From Opitutales bacterium UBA5694 (lineage in GTDB: Bacteria > Verrucomicrobiota > Verrucomicrobiia > Opitutales > Opitutaceae), in contig DIHO01000020.1 of the NCBI GenBank assembly GCA_002420185.1, forward strand, positions 1 to 64,000: a stretch of DNA of 64,000 nt, in the 5' to 3' direction. The notes under the pieces were generated by a model. It had not been told where the DNA came from and ran no database searches. It saw only the letters and a program-made list of their open reading frames with translations. The translations under genes and the position numbers were made by a program. This document shows positions 1 to 8,236 of this stretch, in pieces (the stretch's first letter is position 1; every line of letters starts with the position of its first letter).

Positions 1-9
1 AATTAGGGT

Positions 10-400
10 TTAACCTCCCAGCATATCTTGGTGCTGCTCATTAATCTCAGTGAGTGTCTGTGTCGACTGATCGATCTCTTCCTCGGTCAGTTCCTCGTTC
101 AGCATAAACAAAATCTCCCCGGCACCTTCAATGCGTTTCGCAAAGGCAACGGCGGCACAGACGTTGGCGACAATCTTGCCCTGTTATATACCCTCGCCGT
201 TCAGGTACATCTGCGATAAATGGAAAGCGGACCTACCAACTCCTTGCTTCGCAGCTGCATTGAACTAACGAGCAGCTGCCCCACTGGCCGATGTACCAAA
301 TGTTCCGGCCCAGCCGTAGCAGAAGATACCAAGTTATAAAGGCTGGATGCTGAACCGGAAGGTGCCCTTCCGATATGTCTGCAAAACGAACAGAGTTCGG
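10..400 (-). pseudogene. Sel1-repeat protein, decayed C-terminal part
   Basis: Read on the minus strand, this stretch gives Sel1-type repeat text: a unit with FNAAAKQG followed by a Gly-rich turn MYLNGEGI, and then the acidic C-terminal helix NEELTEEEID that often closes Sel1 proteins, ending at a TAA at 10-12. The frame is interrupted by TAG at 265-267 (where Trp would be expected before FNAAA) and by TAA at 184-186. The upstream repeat (ending SLYN) lies in a different frame, so a frameshift is also needed. Sel1 proteins are alpha-alpha superhelical scaffolds. No intact start is visible. The upstream boundary is approximate. Confidence 0.55.
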
Positions 401-594
401 ATGCCGTTTTAGTCCACGGCCAGAATATTTCAGAGGGAGGAAAACTAGAATCCCTTTTCGGCGATTTTATGGAGCACTTTGAGATCATAAAAATTGAGAT
501 ATTTAGCACAGCTTCGCCAGAACTAAAAGCGTTTCTCAAGTCGTTGGGCATTCCAACTTTTTACAGACCAAAGATAGCAAGTTTCAGTCGGTAG
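399..594 (+). pseudogene. Possible thioredoxin-fold relic lacking CXXC
   Basis: The plus frame ending at TAG 592-594 encodes about 64 residues with the beta-alpha-beta pattern and the cis-proline-like GIPTFYRP stretch of thioredoxin folds. An acidic helix follows VLVHG where the WCxxC motif would normally sit, but there is no cysteine pair. The same frame is closed by a TAA just upstream near 335, and no good start codon is present. It overlaps the 5' side of the Sel1 relic on the other strand. The assignment is a weak pattern match; it could be chance coding potential. Confidence 0.25.
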
Positions 595-804
595 AAATAA
601 AAAAAGAAGCAGCTCTGCCGAACTGCCCCTTTGATTCGCCTCTCCGACATCGCTATACAGGTTAACATCGTGACGGCTTACTTAAGCGTATTGAAACGCT
701 TCCATCTCATTTCCGAGAGATCAAGCACTCCTAACGGTTGAACACCTTTTGTGCAGTATTGACAGAAGGTTTGCTAATTTTGGCTTTCGGAGCCACCTAA
801 AACA

Positions 805-840
805 AGAGGCGACCTATCCCCATAAGTCGCCCCTCTTTTT
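805..840 (+). terminator. Rho-independent terminator candidate
   Basis: AGAGGCGAC and GTCGCCCCTCT form a stem with a two-base bulge around a 12-base loop, followed by a run of six T. It has the structure of an intrinsic terminator for plus-strand transcription. No intact gene lies directly upstream, so it may have served the decayed frame that ends at 594 or an unrecognised small RNA. Confidence 0.55.
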
Positions 841-1030
841 TCTTCTCTGTGCCTAAGGACCGCTCTGTGAGTGCATCCAAAGGACTTTTCCCTTAATGTT
901 TTCTCTCTGTCACTTAGAGAGATGTTTTTGTTCCAAGAATCTCGTTGGATTTTCTTATGGCTGAAACTGTTGGCGTCAGTGCATATATTTTAACTGGAAA
1001 GAAGACATTCTTAGTAACCTTACAATCTTG

Positions 1031-1064
1031 GTAAACTAATACTCTTTGTAAGCTAATACTCCGA
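1031..1064. repeat. 17-base tandem duplication
   Basis: Two adjacent copies of GTAARCTAATACTC with a period of 17 bases lie in the AT-rich gap downstream of the SDR gene. The second copy differs at one core position. No function is suggested by the sequence. Confidence 0.6.
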
Positions 1065-1281
1065 ATAACTACCTCCTATTCTAAGTACTTTCTCTTGGTT
1101 ACACAATAAACCAAATGTCTACTAATCTTCCTTCTGTTAGACTTACTTTTCTCCAAATCAAGAGCCTCAAGAAAACGAGTAATGGAACGCAGAGCGTAAG
1201 GCAGGTTATTTTCATCAACAATCTTTGATTGAACCTTAATGACAGCACCTGATCTTCTATTTTCCCATTGAAAAAAGGAGC

Positions 1282-2052
1282 CTACCGACCCATCCAGCCT
1301 CCATCTACTAGCATGGTCGTTCCGTGCATGTAGTCGGAGGCCTTAGAGGCTAAAAACACTGCGGGTCCCTTAAAATCATCGGCTTGGCCCCACTTTCCAG
1401 CTGGAATCCGTGAAAGAATCGAAGCGCTCCGTTCCGGGTCATTTCTCAAGACCTCAGTATTATCGGTTGCAATGTAGCCCGGGGCAATCGCATTGACGTT
1501 GATCCCTTTGGAAGCCCATTCATTCGCTAAGGCCATCGTGAGCTGCCCAATTCCACCCTTGCTGGCCGCATATCCAGGAACTGTGATTCCCCCTTGATAG
1601 GTTAAAAGAGATGCCGTAAAGATAATTTTTCCATTTCCTCGCTCGACCATCCCCTTACCAATCTCCCGGCTGAGAATAAATTGGGCATTCAGATTCACAT
1701 CAATCACCTTGTCCCAGTACTCATCGGGATGATCCACGGCTGGCTTGCGTAATATTGTTCCCGCATTGTTGACAAGGATATCGATCTTAGGGTGGTCGGA
1801 ATTTACTTCTTTGATAAATCTATAAAGCGCTTCACGATCAGAGAAATCACAAGTGTATCCAAAAAATGAGCATCCTAGAGCAAGTACCTCCGTCTCCACT
1901 TCGCTCCCGGAACGTTCCAAAGTCGCGGAAACCCCGATGATGTCTGCTCCCGCTTCCGCCAACCCAACGGCCATCGATTTGCCAATGCCACGCTTGCAGC
2001 CCGTAACAAGAGCGGTTTTCCCCTCCAAATTGAACCTGGCTAAAGATTTCAT
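1282..2052 (-). CDS. SDR-family dehydrogenase, KduD-like
   Basis: 256-residue classical short-chain dehydrogenase, the usual length for 2-deoxy-D-gluconate (2-keto-3-deoxygluconate) 3-dehydrogenase. The NAD(P)-binding TGCKRGIG lies at residues 17-24, NNAG at 95-98, and the catalytic set is Ser148, Tyr161 and Lys165 (YAASK). The stretch around QGGITVP is typical of KduD, which oxidises or reduces keto-deoxy sugar acids in uronate catabolism. It is cytoplasmic, with no signal peptide. It overlaps the upstream medium-chain dehydrogenase by four bases (ATGA), so the two are translationally coupled and probably act on the same sugar-acid route. Family assignment is firm; the exact substrate is inferred. 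Confidence 0.9.
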   Translation of the reverse strand: MKSLARFNLEGKTALVTGCKRGIGKSMAVGLAEAGADIIGVSATLERSGSEVETEVLALGCSFFGYTCDFSDREALYRFIKEVNSDHPKIDILVNNAGTILRKPAVDHPDEYWDKVIDVNLNAQFILSREIGKGMVERGNGKIIFTASLLTYQGGITVPGYAASKGGIGQLTMALANEWASKGINVNAIAPGYIATDNTEVLRNDPERSASILSRIPAGKWGQADDFKGPAVFLASKASDYMHGTTMLVDGGWMGR

Positions 2053-3104
2053 ATACCAACTATTTCATTAGGCCACCATACTTCAGTCTCTCTGCCACAC
2101 TGGATCAGGTACTTGATCCCATCGGGGTTCGCATCTATTTTCTCGAAGGTTGCCTGTACCTCTTCTATCGGTGCGATCTCCGTGATAAGCGAGTCAATGG
2201 GGAGCTTTCCTTCTCCCATAAGCTCGATCGCTTCGTCAAAGTCACATTCCTCGTACAAACGCACCCCGATCAACTGAATCTCAGACCAAAAGAACTTGAA
2301 TAGATCTACTGAGCGCGGCTCCGGATGAATCGCCACCATGACAATTCGACCCCGTACATTGGGAAGCTCGGTCATGAGCTCTGCACCCGGCCCAGATCCT
2401 GATACCTCGAATACACAATCCGCCATATCGCCGTTGGTCATTTCACTGACAACCTCAACAACATTCTGGGTAAGGGGGTTGATTCCCTCGACACCCAACT
2501 CCTTCGCAAAACTCAAACGGGATTCGTTGACCTCCAAGAGTATGACTCGTGCACCTTTCACTTTAGCGACAAGCGCAACTAGCAACCCAATCGGACCTCC
2601 CCCAATTACCACACAGGTTTCTCCAAACTTCACTTTCCCAAGTCTAACATCATGAACCGCAACCGCAGCCGGTTCAACTAGTGCTCCATGGCTCAAAGAC
2701 ATACCCTCCGGCAATTTGTGCAGCATATAGGCAGGAACCGTCCAAGAGGACTGCATTCCTCCCGGACGATCGATTCCGAAGAACTTCATATTCTTGCCGA
2801 CGTGGGAAAAGCCTTTGTCAATGGACGCCGCTTCACCAAACAACAGAGGCCGCACCGCTACCTTGTCTCCTACTTGAGCCGTCACGACTCCTTCGCCCAG
2901 CTCAGCCACAACGGCGGATACCTCGTGCCCAATCGTCTGAGGAAGACTAACGCGTTGATCCATATGGCCGTGATAGATGTGCATATCCGTTCCACAAATA
3001 CCACAATAGGCTACATCCAAACGGACCTCCCCAGGTCTAGGTGGAATCGACGCACTCTCGCCAACTTCGATTTGCTTACCTCCTTGATAGTTTGCCGCTT
3101 TCAT
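2049..3104 (-). CDS. Medium-chain zinc alcohol dehydrogenase family
   Basis: 351-residue MDR-superfamily NAD(P)-dependent polyol or sugar-acid dehydrogenase. Catalytic zinc ligands are visible as Cys37 (GICGTD) and His60-Glu61 (GHE), and the Rossmann glycine motif is GGGPIG near residues 168-173. The four-cysteine structural zinc lobe expected around residues 88-110 is absent: the segment LLFGEAASIDKG has no Cys. Members lacking it exist in sorbitol and threonine-dehydrogenase-like branches. First gene of a minus-strand pair with the KduD-like SDR, divergent from the enolase-superfamily gene at 3387. The substrate cannot be read from sequence; L-idonate, galactonate or 5-keto sugar acids are possible. 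Confidence 0.9.
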   Translation of the reverse strand: MKAANYQGGKQIEVGESASIPPRPGEVRLDVAYCGICGTDMHIYHGHMDQRVSLPQTIGHEVSAVVAELGEGVVTAQVGDKVAVRPLLFGEAASIDKGFSHVGKNMKFFGIDRPGGMQSSWTVPAYMLHKLPEGMSLSHGALVEPAAVAVHDVRLGKVKFGETCVVIGGGPIGLLVALVAKVKGARVILLEVNESRLSFAKELGVEGINPLTQNVVEVVSEMTNGDMADCVFEVSGSGPGAELMTELPNVRGRIVMVAIHPEPRSVDLFKFFWSEIQLIGVRLYEECDFDEAIELMGEGKLPIDSLITEIAPIEEVQATFEKIDANPDGIKYLIQCGRETEVWWPNEIVGI

Positions 3105-3386
3105 CTTCTAAAATTGAAATTGTACCTCCATCGAACCCCTTGCAAGCTTCGACAAAAGCTATTTAACAATCTCACTTCAATCGAACTATTTCCTATTCCA
3201 ATGTCGTCTGGAAGCTTAGGAGTGCCCGGTCCCACGGCTTTGCTAACCGCAAAATAGCCTGCCGCAATAAACGGTTTCTTCTGCAGCCTAGCCCCTTAAA
3301 AAACCATAGATACGCTAATCCTGCCAGATTTAAAGATCTATATTCCTCTTGAAAGAAACGCCTAATAGCCAAACCCTAGCTTGATC

Positions 3387-4778
3387 ATGGAAATCCGGAT
3401 TTTATCAGTCGACATCGAACGCTTCAATGCCAGCACGCGCATGCCTTTCAAGTACGGAATCGCCACAATGACCCATCTGCCACACGTGTTTCTTCGTGTG
3501 GATGTCAACTTTGACGGTGTGAATCAAACTGGAATCTCCGCCGACCATCTACCCCCTAAGTGGTTCACCAAGGATCCCGAGAAAGATCCATTGGAGGAGA
3601 TCGAGGATATGCTAGTGGTTATAGAGAATGCAGGAAAGCTCGCCCAAATGATCATTAGTGATTCTGTATTCAATTTTTGGATTGAACTTTACCAAAAACA
3701 GGATGACTGGGCGGCTGATTCTTCCACTCCTCACTTGCTCGCACACTTCGGGACCTCTCTGATTGAACGAGCGTTGATTGATGCCTTCTGCCGCCAACAA
3801 GGGCGTACGTTTGCCAACCTACTGCAAGAAAATGCATTCGGTATCCATTGGGATTCCATCCGGCCAGAACTAAAGGGGAAGGAGCCAAAGGATCTCTTTC
3901 CTGCGCCTCTGGAATCAATCACTATTCGACATACGGTTGGCATGGTAGATCCTTTGACTGAAGCGGAAATCAGCGAAGACGAACGTATACACGATGGCCT
4001 GCCTCAGTCGCTCGAAAAATGTATCCAGTTTTATGGAGTTAATCACTTCAAAATAAAGGTTAACGGACATCTTGAGCAAGATCTCGAACGACTAGGCGCA
4101 ATCGAAAATTTGTTCGATCGTCTCAATTTGGTAGACTTCGCCTTCACCTTAGATGGTAACGAACAGTTTCACAAGGTTTCGACCTTCCGCGAGTTCTGGA
4201 ATTCACTGCAAGAATCCGAACCCATGAGAACGTTCTTCGAGCATCTCGTCTTCGTCGAACAACCGTTTCATCGCGATCTCGCGCTCACCGAACCCATCGG
4301 AGACGCTCTTAAGTCCTGGACTCAAGCGCCTCCGATTATCATAGACGAGTCAGACGCCACCCTCGATTCCGCATACACTGCTTTGCAGCTCGGCTACAGA
4401 GGAACCAGCCACAAAAACTGCAAAGGCATCTTTAAGGGAATTATCAATAAGGCCATGATAAACCAGCTTAATCTCGATAGTGGCACCAGCAGATTTCTGA
4501 TGAGCGGTGAAGACCTAGCCAACATCGGGCCGGTAGCTAATCACATGGATTTGGTTGTTCAAGCGTGCCTGGGAAACGCAAGCGTCGAGCGAAACGGTCA
4601 TCACTATTTCAAGGGCCTATCTCTGTTTAATGCTTCGACTCAGGAAAGTGCTCTTAGCAGCTTTCCCGATATGTACATTTCAGAGAACAATTATGCTCGG
4701 CTAAATATCCAGAACGGAGTCCTCCCCATCCACGAACTCTTGAGCTTTCCCTTCGGCACTGACAGTTCTCATTTCTGA
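3387..4778 (+). CDS. Divergent enolase-superfamily protein
   Basis: 463 residues from the ATG at 3387; a TTG two codons upstream is an alternative start. It has the enolase-superfamily barrel signatures in order: a KxK pair at Lys222/Lys224 (FKIKVNG), the metal-ligand candidates Asp256 (LDGNEQ), Glu291 (FVEQPF) and Asp320/Glu321 (IDESDA), and a lysine cluster at 343-349 (SHKNCKGIFK). The KxK plus late lysine arrangement resembles the muconate-lactonising / dipeptide-epimerase subgroup rather than the Asp-His mandelate racemase type. It is longer than the usual 350-400 residues, with an insertion between residues 60 and 200. No signal peptide. It sits upstream of a MetE-C-like gene and a symporter on the same strand. 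Reaction unknown. Confidence 0.75.
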   Translation: MEIRILSVDIERFNASTRMPFKYGIATMTHLPHVFLRVDVNFDGVNQTGISADHLPPKWFTKDPEKDPLEEIEDMLVVIENAGKLAQMIISDSVFNFWIELYQKQDDWAADSSTPHLLAHFGTSLIERALIDAFCRQQGRTFANLLQENAFGIHWDSIRPELKGKEPKDLFPAPLESITIRHTVGMVDPLTEAEISEDERIHDGLPQSLEKCIQFYGVNHFKIKVNGHLEQDLERLGAIENLFDRLNLVDFAFTLDGNEQFHKVSTFREFWNSLQESEPMRTFFEHLVFVEQPFHRDLALTEPIGDALKSWTQAPPIIIDESDATLDSAYTALQLGYRGTSHKNCKGIFKGIINKAMINQLNLDSGTSRFLMSGEDLANIGPVANHMDLVVQACLGNASVERNGHHYFKGLSLFNASTQESALSSFPDMYISENNYARLNIQNGVLPIHELLSFPFGTDSSHF

Positions 4779-5024
4779 GTTTCCCAAGGTAATAGAGGAT
4801 CGCCAACCATCCACACCACCAATTACAAAGATGTCGTTTGGAATTCACCTACTATCTAATACTCCCTACATCCTTAACCATCGTGCAGTGCCAGGCCATT
4901 TAATTAGATTGCCCGATCTGCAAACGCACATTACCCGATCTTTAAATTGATAATAAACCGGTCTACTATAAAACAGATTCTCTAACATAGCTGTATCCTA
5001 CAAAACTACCTAACTTAACTCCGA

Positions 5025-6050
5025 ATGAAAGACGCCACCAATCTCCCTTCATCTCCTGAGATCCTAACCACCACTGTAGGATCTTACAGCCCGATCGACT
5101 GGCTGGCTGCTTTGCCCAGTGAACAGTCCGTCGAAGATGCGACCGCCGTCGTTATCCATACTCAACAGCGTTACGGAATCGACCTCCCAACCGACGGAGA
5201 ACTCTATCGATTTGATCTCAATCACCCTGACACCAACGGGATGATTGAATATTTCATTTCCCGGCTTGGCGGAATTGATACCAATGTCGGTATCACAGAC
5301 GCCCGCAATTTTCAGAACAAAAAGGAAATGAGCTTCCGCCTCAAACCAGCGGGAGTCGTTAGGGGCCCCATTGGCGAAGGTTCGCTCGATCTTTTTGGGG
5401 CTTGCTCACGTTCAGCAACCGTGGCCAATGGCCCGCTCAAATTTACCCTGACGAGCCCCTATATGCTCGCCCGAACCCTACTCGACAATCACTATAAGAG
5501 CCTTGAGGAGCTCACCCTCGCCATCGCGGATGCCTTAGCAGAACAGGTCAGTGACCTTCCTGCCGCTTGCGTGCAAGTCGATGAGGCCAATATTCCCGGC
5601 AGCCCTGAGAACGGTCCCCTAGCTCAAGAAGCGATCAATCGGATTCTCGCCCAAGTAGCGGGTGAGAAAGCCGTTCACTTTTGCTTCGGCAACTACGGAG
5701 GACAGACCATTCAGGCGGGTGGCTGGGAACCTCTTGTCGACTTCCTCAATGGCCTGCACGCCAGCCACCTGGTTCTTGAGCTGGCACATCGCCCGGACAG
5801 TGATTTGGACGCTCTTAAGGAAATTGATCCTAAAATCAAGCTGGGCATTGGCGTCATCGACATCAAGGTGAACCACGTCGAATCCCCCGAGGAAGTAGCC
5901 TTAAGAATCGAAAAAGCGGCCGATGCCGTAGGTCCCGGTCGTATTGGCTGGGTACATCCTGATTGCGGCTTCTGGATGCTGAAACGCTCGATTGCGAACC
6001 GAAAGATGGAGTCCTTGGTGAAAGGCCGAGACTTATTCCTCGGGAAATAG
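5025..6050 (+). CDS. MetE C-terminal-domain-like zinc methyltransferase family
   Basis: 341 residues that correspond to the C-terminal half of cobalamin-independent methionine synthase, without the N-terminal half. The zinc-ligand pattern is complete: His218 and Cys220 (HFCFGNY), Glu252 (LELAHR) and Cys314 (HPDCGFW). Stand-alone proteins of this type are often methyltransferases or thiol-transfer enzymes on non-methionine substrates. It also carries a TVGSY start typical of the family. It lies between the enolase-superfamily gene and a sodium symporter, so it probably acts in the same catabolic cluster on an imported methylated or thiolated compound; that is inference. Cytoplasmic. Confidence 0.85.
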   Translation: MKDATNLPSSPEILTTTVGSYSPIDWLAALPSEQSVEDATAVVIHTQQRYGIDLPTDGELYRFDLNHPDTNGMIEYFISRLGGIDTNVGITDARNFQNKKEMSFRLKPAGVVRGPIGEGSLDLFGACSRSATVANGPLKFTLTSPYMLARTLLDNHYKSLEELTLAIADALAEQVSDLPAACVQVDEANIPGSPENGPLAQEAINRILAQVAGEKAVHFCFGNYGGQTIQAGGWEPLVDFLNGLHASHLVLELAHRPDSDLDALKEIDPKIKLGIGVIDIKVNHVESPEEVALRIEKAADAVGPGRIGWVHPDCGFWMLKRSIANRKMESLVKGRDLFLGK

Positions 6051-6096
6051 CCCATTTCTCCTCGAATTGAGAATACGATTCTGATCCCGCTTTAGA

Positions 6097-6345
6097 ATGG
6101 ATGGCCCAAATCCGCCTTCAGTCAAGAGCTCACGCAAGCTGTCTTGGATACTTAGTTCCGTATTTCTTTGTGCTCTCATTATGGGTCCCGGTCCCGGGCT
6201 TTATCTAATAAATGAGTACGCTGCTAGCGGAGGCACCATTCTGAGAGTTCCTGCCCTTTACTTTTGGGCCGTATTCTGGTTTGCAGTCGAAGCCGCGGTG
6301 ATCATTGCTGCCTATAAATTGATCTGGAAAGGCGAATCTGAGTGA
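6097..6345 (+). CDS. Small two-helix membrane protein, symporter partner
   Basis: 82 residues with two clear hydrophobic helices (about 16-38 and 50-75) and a charged C-terminus. It overlaps the following symporter by four bases (GTGA), so the pair is translationally coupled. Small two-helix proteins encoded just upstream of SSS symporters occur in several families (DUF485, DUF3311 and similar). The Gly-Pro-rich turn after helix 1 resembles the DUF3311 type, but I cannot name the family with certainty. Probably assembles with or stabilises the transporter. Confidence 0.75.
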   Translation: MDGPNPPSVKSSRKLSWILSSVFLCALIMGPGPGLYLINEYAASGGTILRVPALYFWAVFWFAVEAAVIIAAYKLIWKGESE

Positions 6346-8018
6346 ATCTGCCGCTACCCCTCGCCGCCATCGATATGGGGTTCACTCCTCACATCGTCCT
6401 TCTTCTCTATCTCGGCATGCTTCTGTCGTTCGGAATTATTGGATACCTGAAAAGTAAGGTATCCGAAGAGGACTACTATTTGGCTGGGCGTGGCCAAGGA
6501 GTTCTGGTCACAGCGTTAACCATTATGGCTACGTTCTTCTCTAGCTCTGCCCTACTAGGAGTACCTGGACTCGTTTACAAAGACGGGGTTGGCTTTCTTT
6601 TTTTCGTGTTGAATCTTCCACTATCAGGGGCCGCAATCTATTTGCTCGGATCCCGGATCTGGAGGATTGGGCGGGCACGTGGCTACGTAACCCCAGCCGA
6701 CTTAATCACCGACTACTACGGGGGGTCATCCCTTTTGCGAGGTCTCGTCGCATTCGTAGGTTTTTTATATGTCATTCCTTACATAGTTATGCAGATCAAG
6801 GCGGGTGGCTACCTTGCCCAACGCATGTTTCCCGACGCGGAAAACCTCTCCTTTTTCGGAATGGAATACGGTATTTTCGATGTAGGTGCAATCGCCCTAT
6901 CTATTCTGACCATGCTCTACGTCCTCATCGGCGGAATGCGATCCGTCGCATGGACGGACGTGGTTCAAGGCATCTTACTCCTTTCAGGAATGATTGTGGC
7001 CGGCCTCGCAACGGTCATGGCAATGGGAGGACCGTCTTCCTTTTTCATCCAGCTTTCTGAACTTCCTCCCGCCGCCTTGTCCGTGCCGGGCCCATCAGGT
7101 GCCTGGTCACCCTGGAAACTGATGACAATCTGCATGTTCACTTCCCTAGCCACTATGATACAGCCCGGCCAATGGATGCGCTACTATGCCGCGAAATCTG
7201 TCGACACCCTCAAGAAAAGTGCCCTTATTTTCGCAGTTGGACTCCCCTGCTGCTTTCTTTTTGGCGTCATGCTAGTAGGTCTGGGGGCGAGAGCTCTTTA
7301 TCCTCCATCCACTGTATCGGGTAACCTGCTTCCTCACCCCAAGATTGGAACAAGCGGAGGTGAGTTTGATCAAGTCGTTGTCGCCATGATACAGGAACAT
7401 GTGCCACTCCTCATTGGAGGCGGACTCGGCGCGATTGTGGTTTCTCTAATACTAGTCGCTGTAATGGCGGCCTCCATGAGTACGGCTGATAGCAATTTGC
7501 ACGCTTTAAGTGCAGTCTTAACACGCGATGTCTACGATCGCTTCATTCGGCCAAAAGCGAGCGAAGGAGAGAGAGCATGGTTCGGACGCGGAGTGATCAT
7601 AGTGGCCACTTTACTAGCCCTATGGCTGGTTAGCGTAGGGGACAGGAATCCAGATTTTCAAACGCTTTCTCTTATTGCCCAGCTCATGTTCGTTGCGATG
7701 GCATTCTCCTGCCAGCTCTTGCCGCTCGCTATTGATGCACTCTTCGTAAGGCGGGGGACGCAAGCTGGCGCTATTTCTGGAATTACCAGCGGCATTCTTG
7801 TCGTCTTTCTCTTTACTCCCTTCGCCAACATCTTCCTCACCGGAGGGCTAGAGAATTCCTTAAAAGAACTGACCTCGACACTCGGCAAGCTCTTCGATAC
7901 CGGGTTTTGTGGGGCATTTGTGAATACAACTGTATTCATTGTCGTCAGCAAATTCACAAAGCGACCTACCAAGGAACACCGTAATACATTCGCCCGAGAT
8001 ACAGAGGGGGTTCCTTAA
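6342..8018 (+). CDS. Sodium:solute symporter (SSS family)
   Basis: 558-residue polytopic inner-membrane protein with about 13 hydrophobic helices. It has the LAGRGQG motif after the first helix pair and the GGMRSVAWTDVVQ segment typical of the SSS family (PutP/SGLT/PanF type). It starts at a GTG that overlaps the stop of the small membrane protein. It imports an organic solute with sodium; the solute cannot be read from sequence. Being last in the plus-strand cluster with the enolase-superfamily and MetE-like genes, it probably imports their substrate. Confidence 0.92.
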   Translation: MNLPLPLAAIDMGFTPHIVLLLYLGMLLSFGIIGYLKSKVSEEDYYLAGRGQGVLVTALTIMATFFSSSALLGVPGLVYKDGVGFLFFVLNLPLSGAAIYLLGSRIWRIGRARGYVTPADLITDYYGGSSLLRGLVAFVGFLYVIPYIVMQIKAGGYLAQRMFPDAENLSFFGMEYGIFDVGAIALSILTMLYVLIGGMRSVAWTDVVQGILLLSGMIVAGLATVMAMGGPSSFFIQLSELPPAALSVPGPSGAWSPWKLMTICMFTSLATMIQPGQWMRYYAAKSVDTLKKSALIFAVGLPCCFLFGVMLVGLGARALYPPSTVSGNLLPHPKIGTSGGEFDQVVVAMIQEHVPLLIGGGLGAIVVSLILVAVMAASMSTADSNLHALSAVLTRDVYDRFIRPKASEGERAWFGRGVIIVATLLALWLVSVGDRNPDFQTLSLIAQLMFVAMAFSCQLLPLAIDALFVRRGTQAGAISGITSGILVVFLFTPFANIFLTGGLENSLKELTSTLGKLFDTGFCGAFVNTTVFIVVSKFTKRPTKEHRNTFARDTEGVP

Positions 8019-8236
8019 TCACCTTTTGACGACTTGCCCACTATTCCAGCGAGCCTATTCACAGTTTCTGAGTTCGAACGCCGTTCAAATCCAATCTACA
8101 CGGGTGGTCGGGTCAATCCGTTGGCTTAAGGGAGTGGTTCGGTTGACAAGCGCAAATCGAGAGCGGTTTCTGTCCAGCGGCTTTGCAGAGGCTTTTTCAA
8201 TACGGAATCCAAGGTTACGAAATGATTGAGCCAAAC

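Larger units (their letters stand above)
595..1281. other. Non-coding gap with terminator and relic frame
   Basis: No intact gene. It holds a small hairpin near 685-705 (AAGCGT paired with ACGCTT), the terminator at 805-840, a 17-base tandem duplication at 1031-1064 and, on the minus strand from about 1270 down to a TAG near 1071, an open frame of about 65 codons without a start codon. That frame is Lys/Arg/Leu rich and AT-rich and matches no family I know. It may be a gene relic. Confidence 0.4.
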
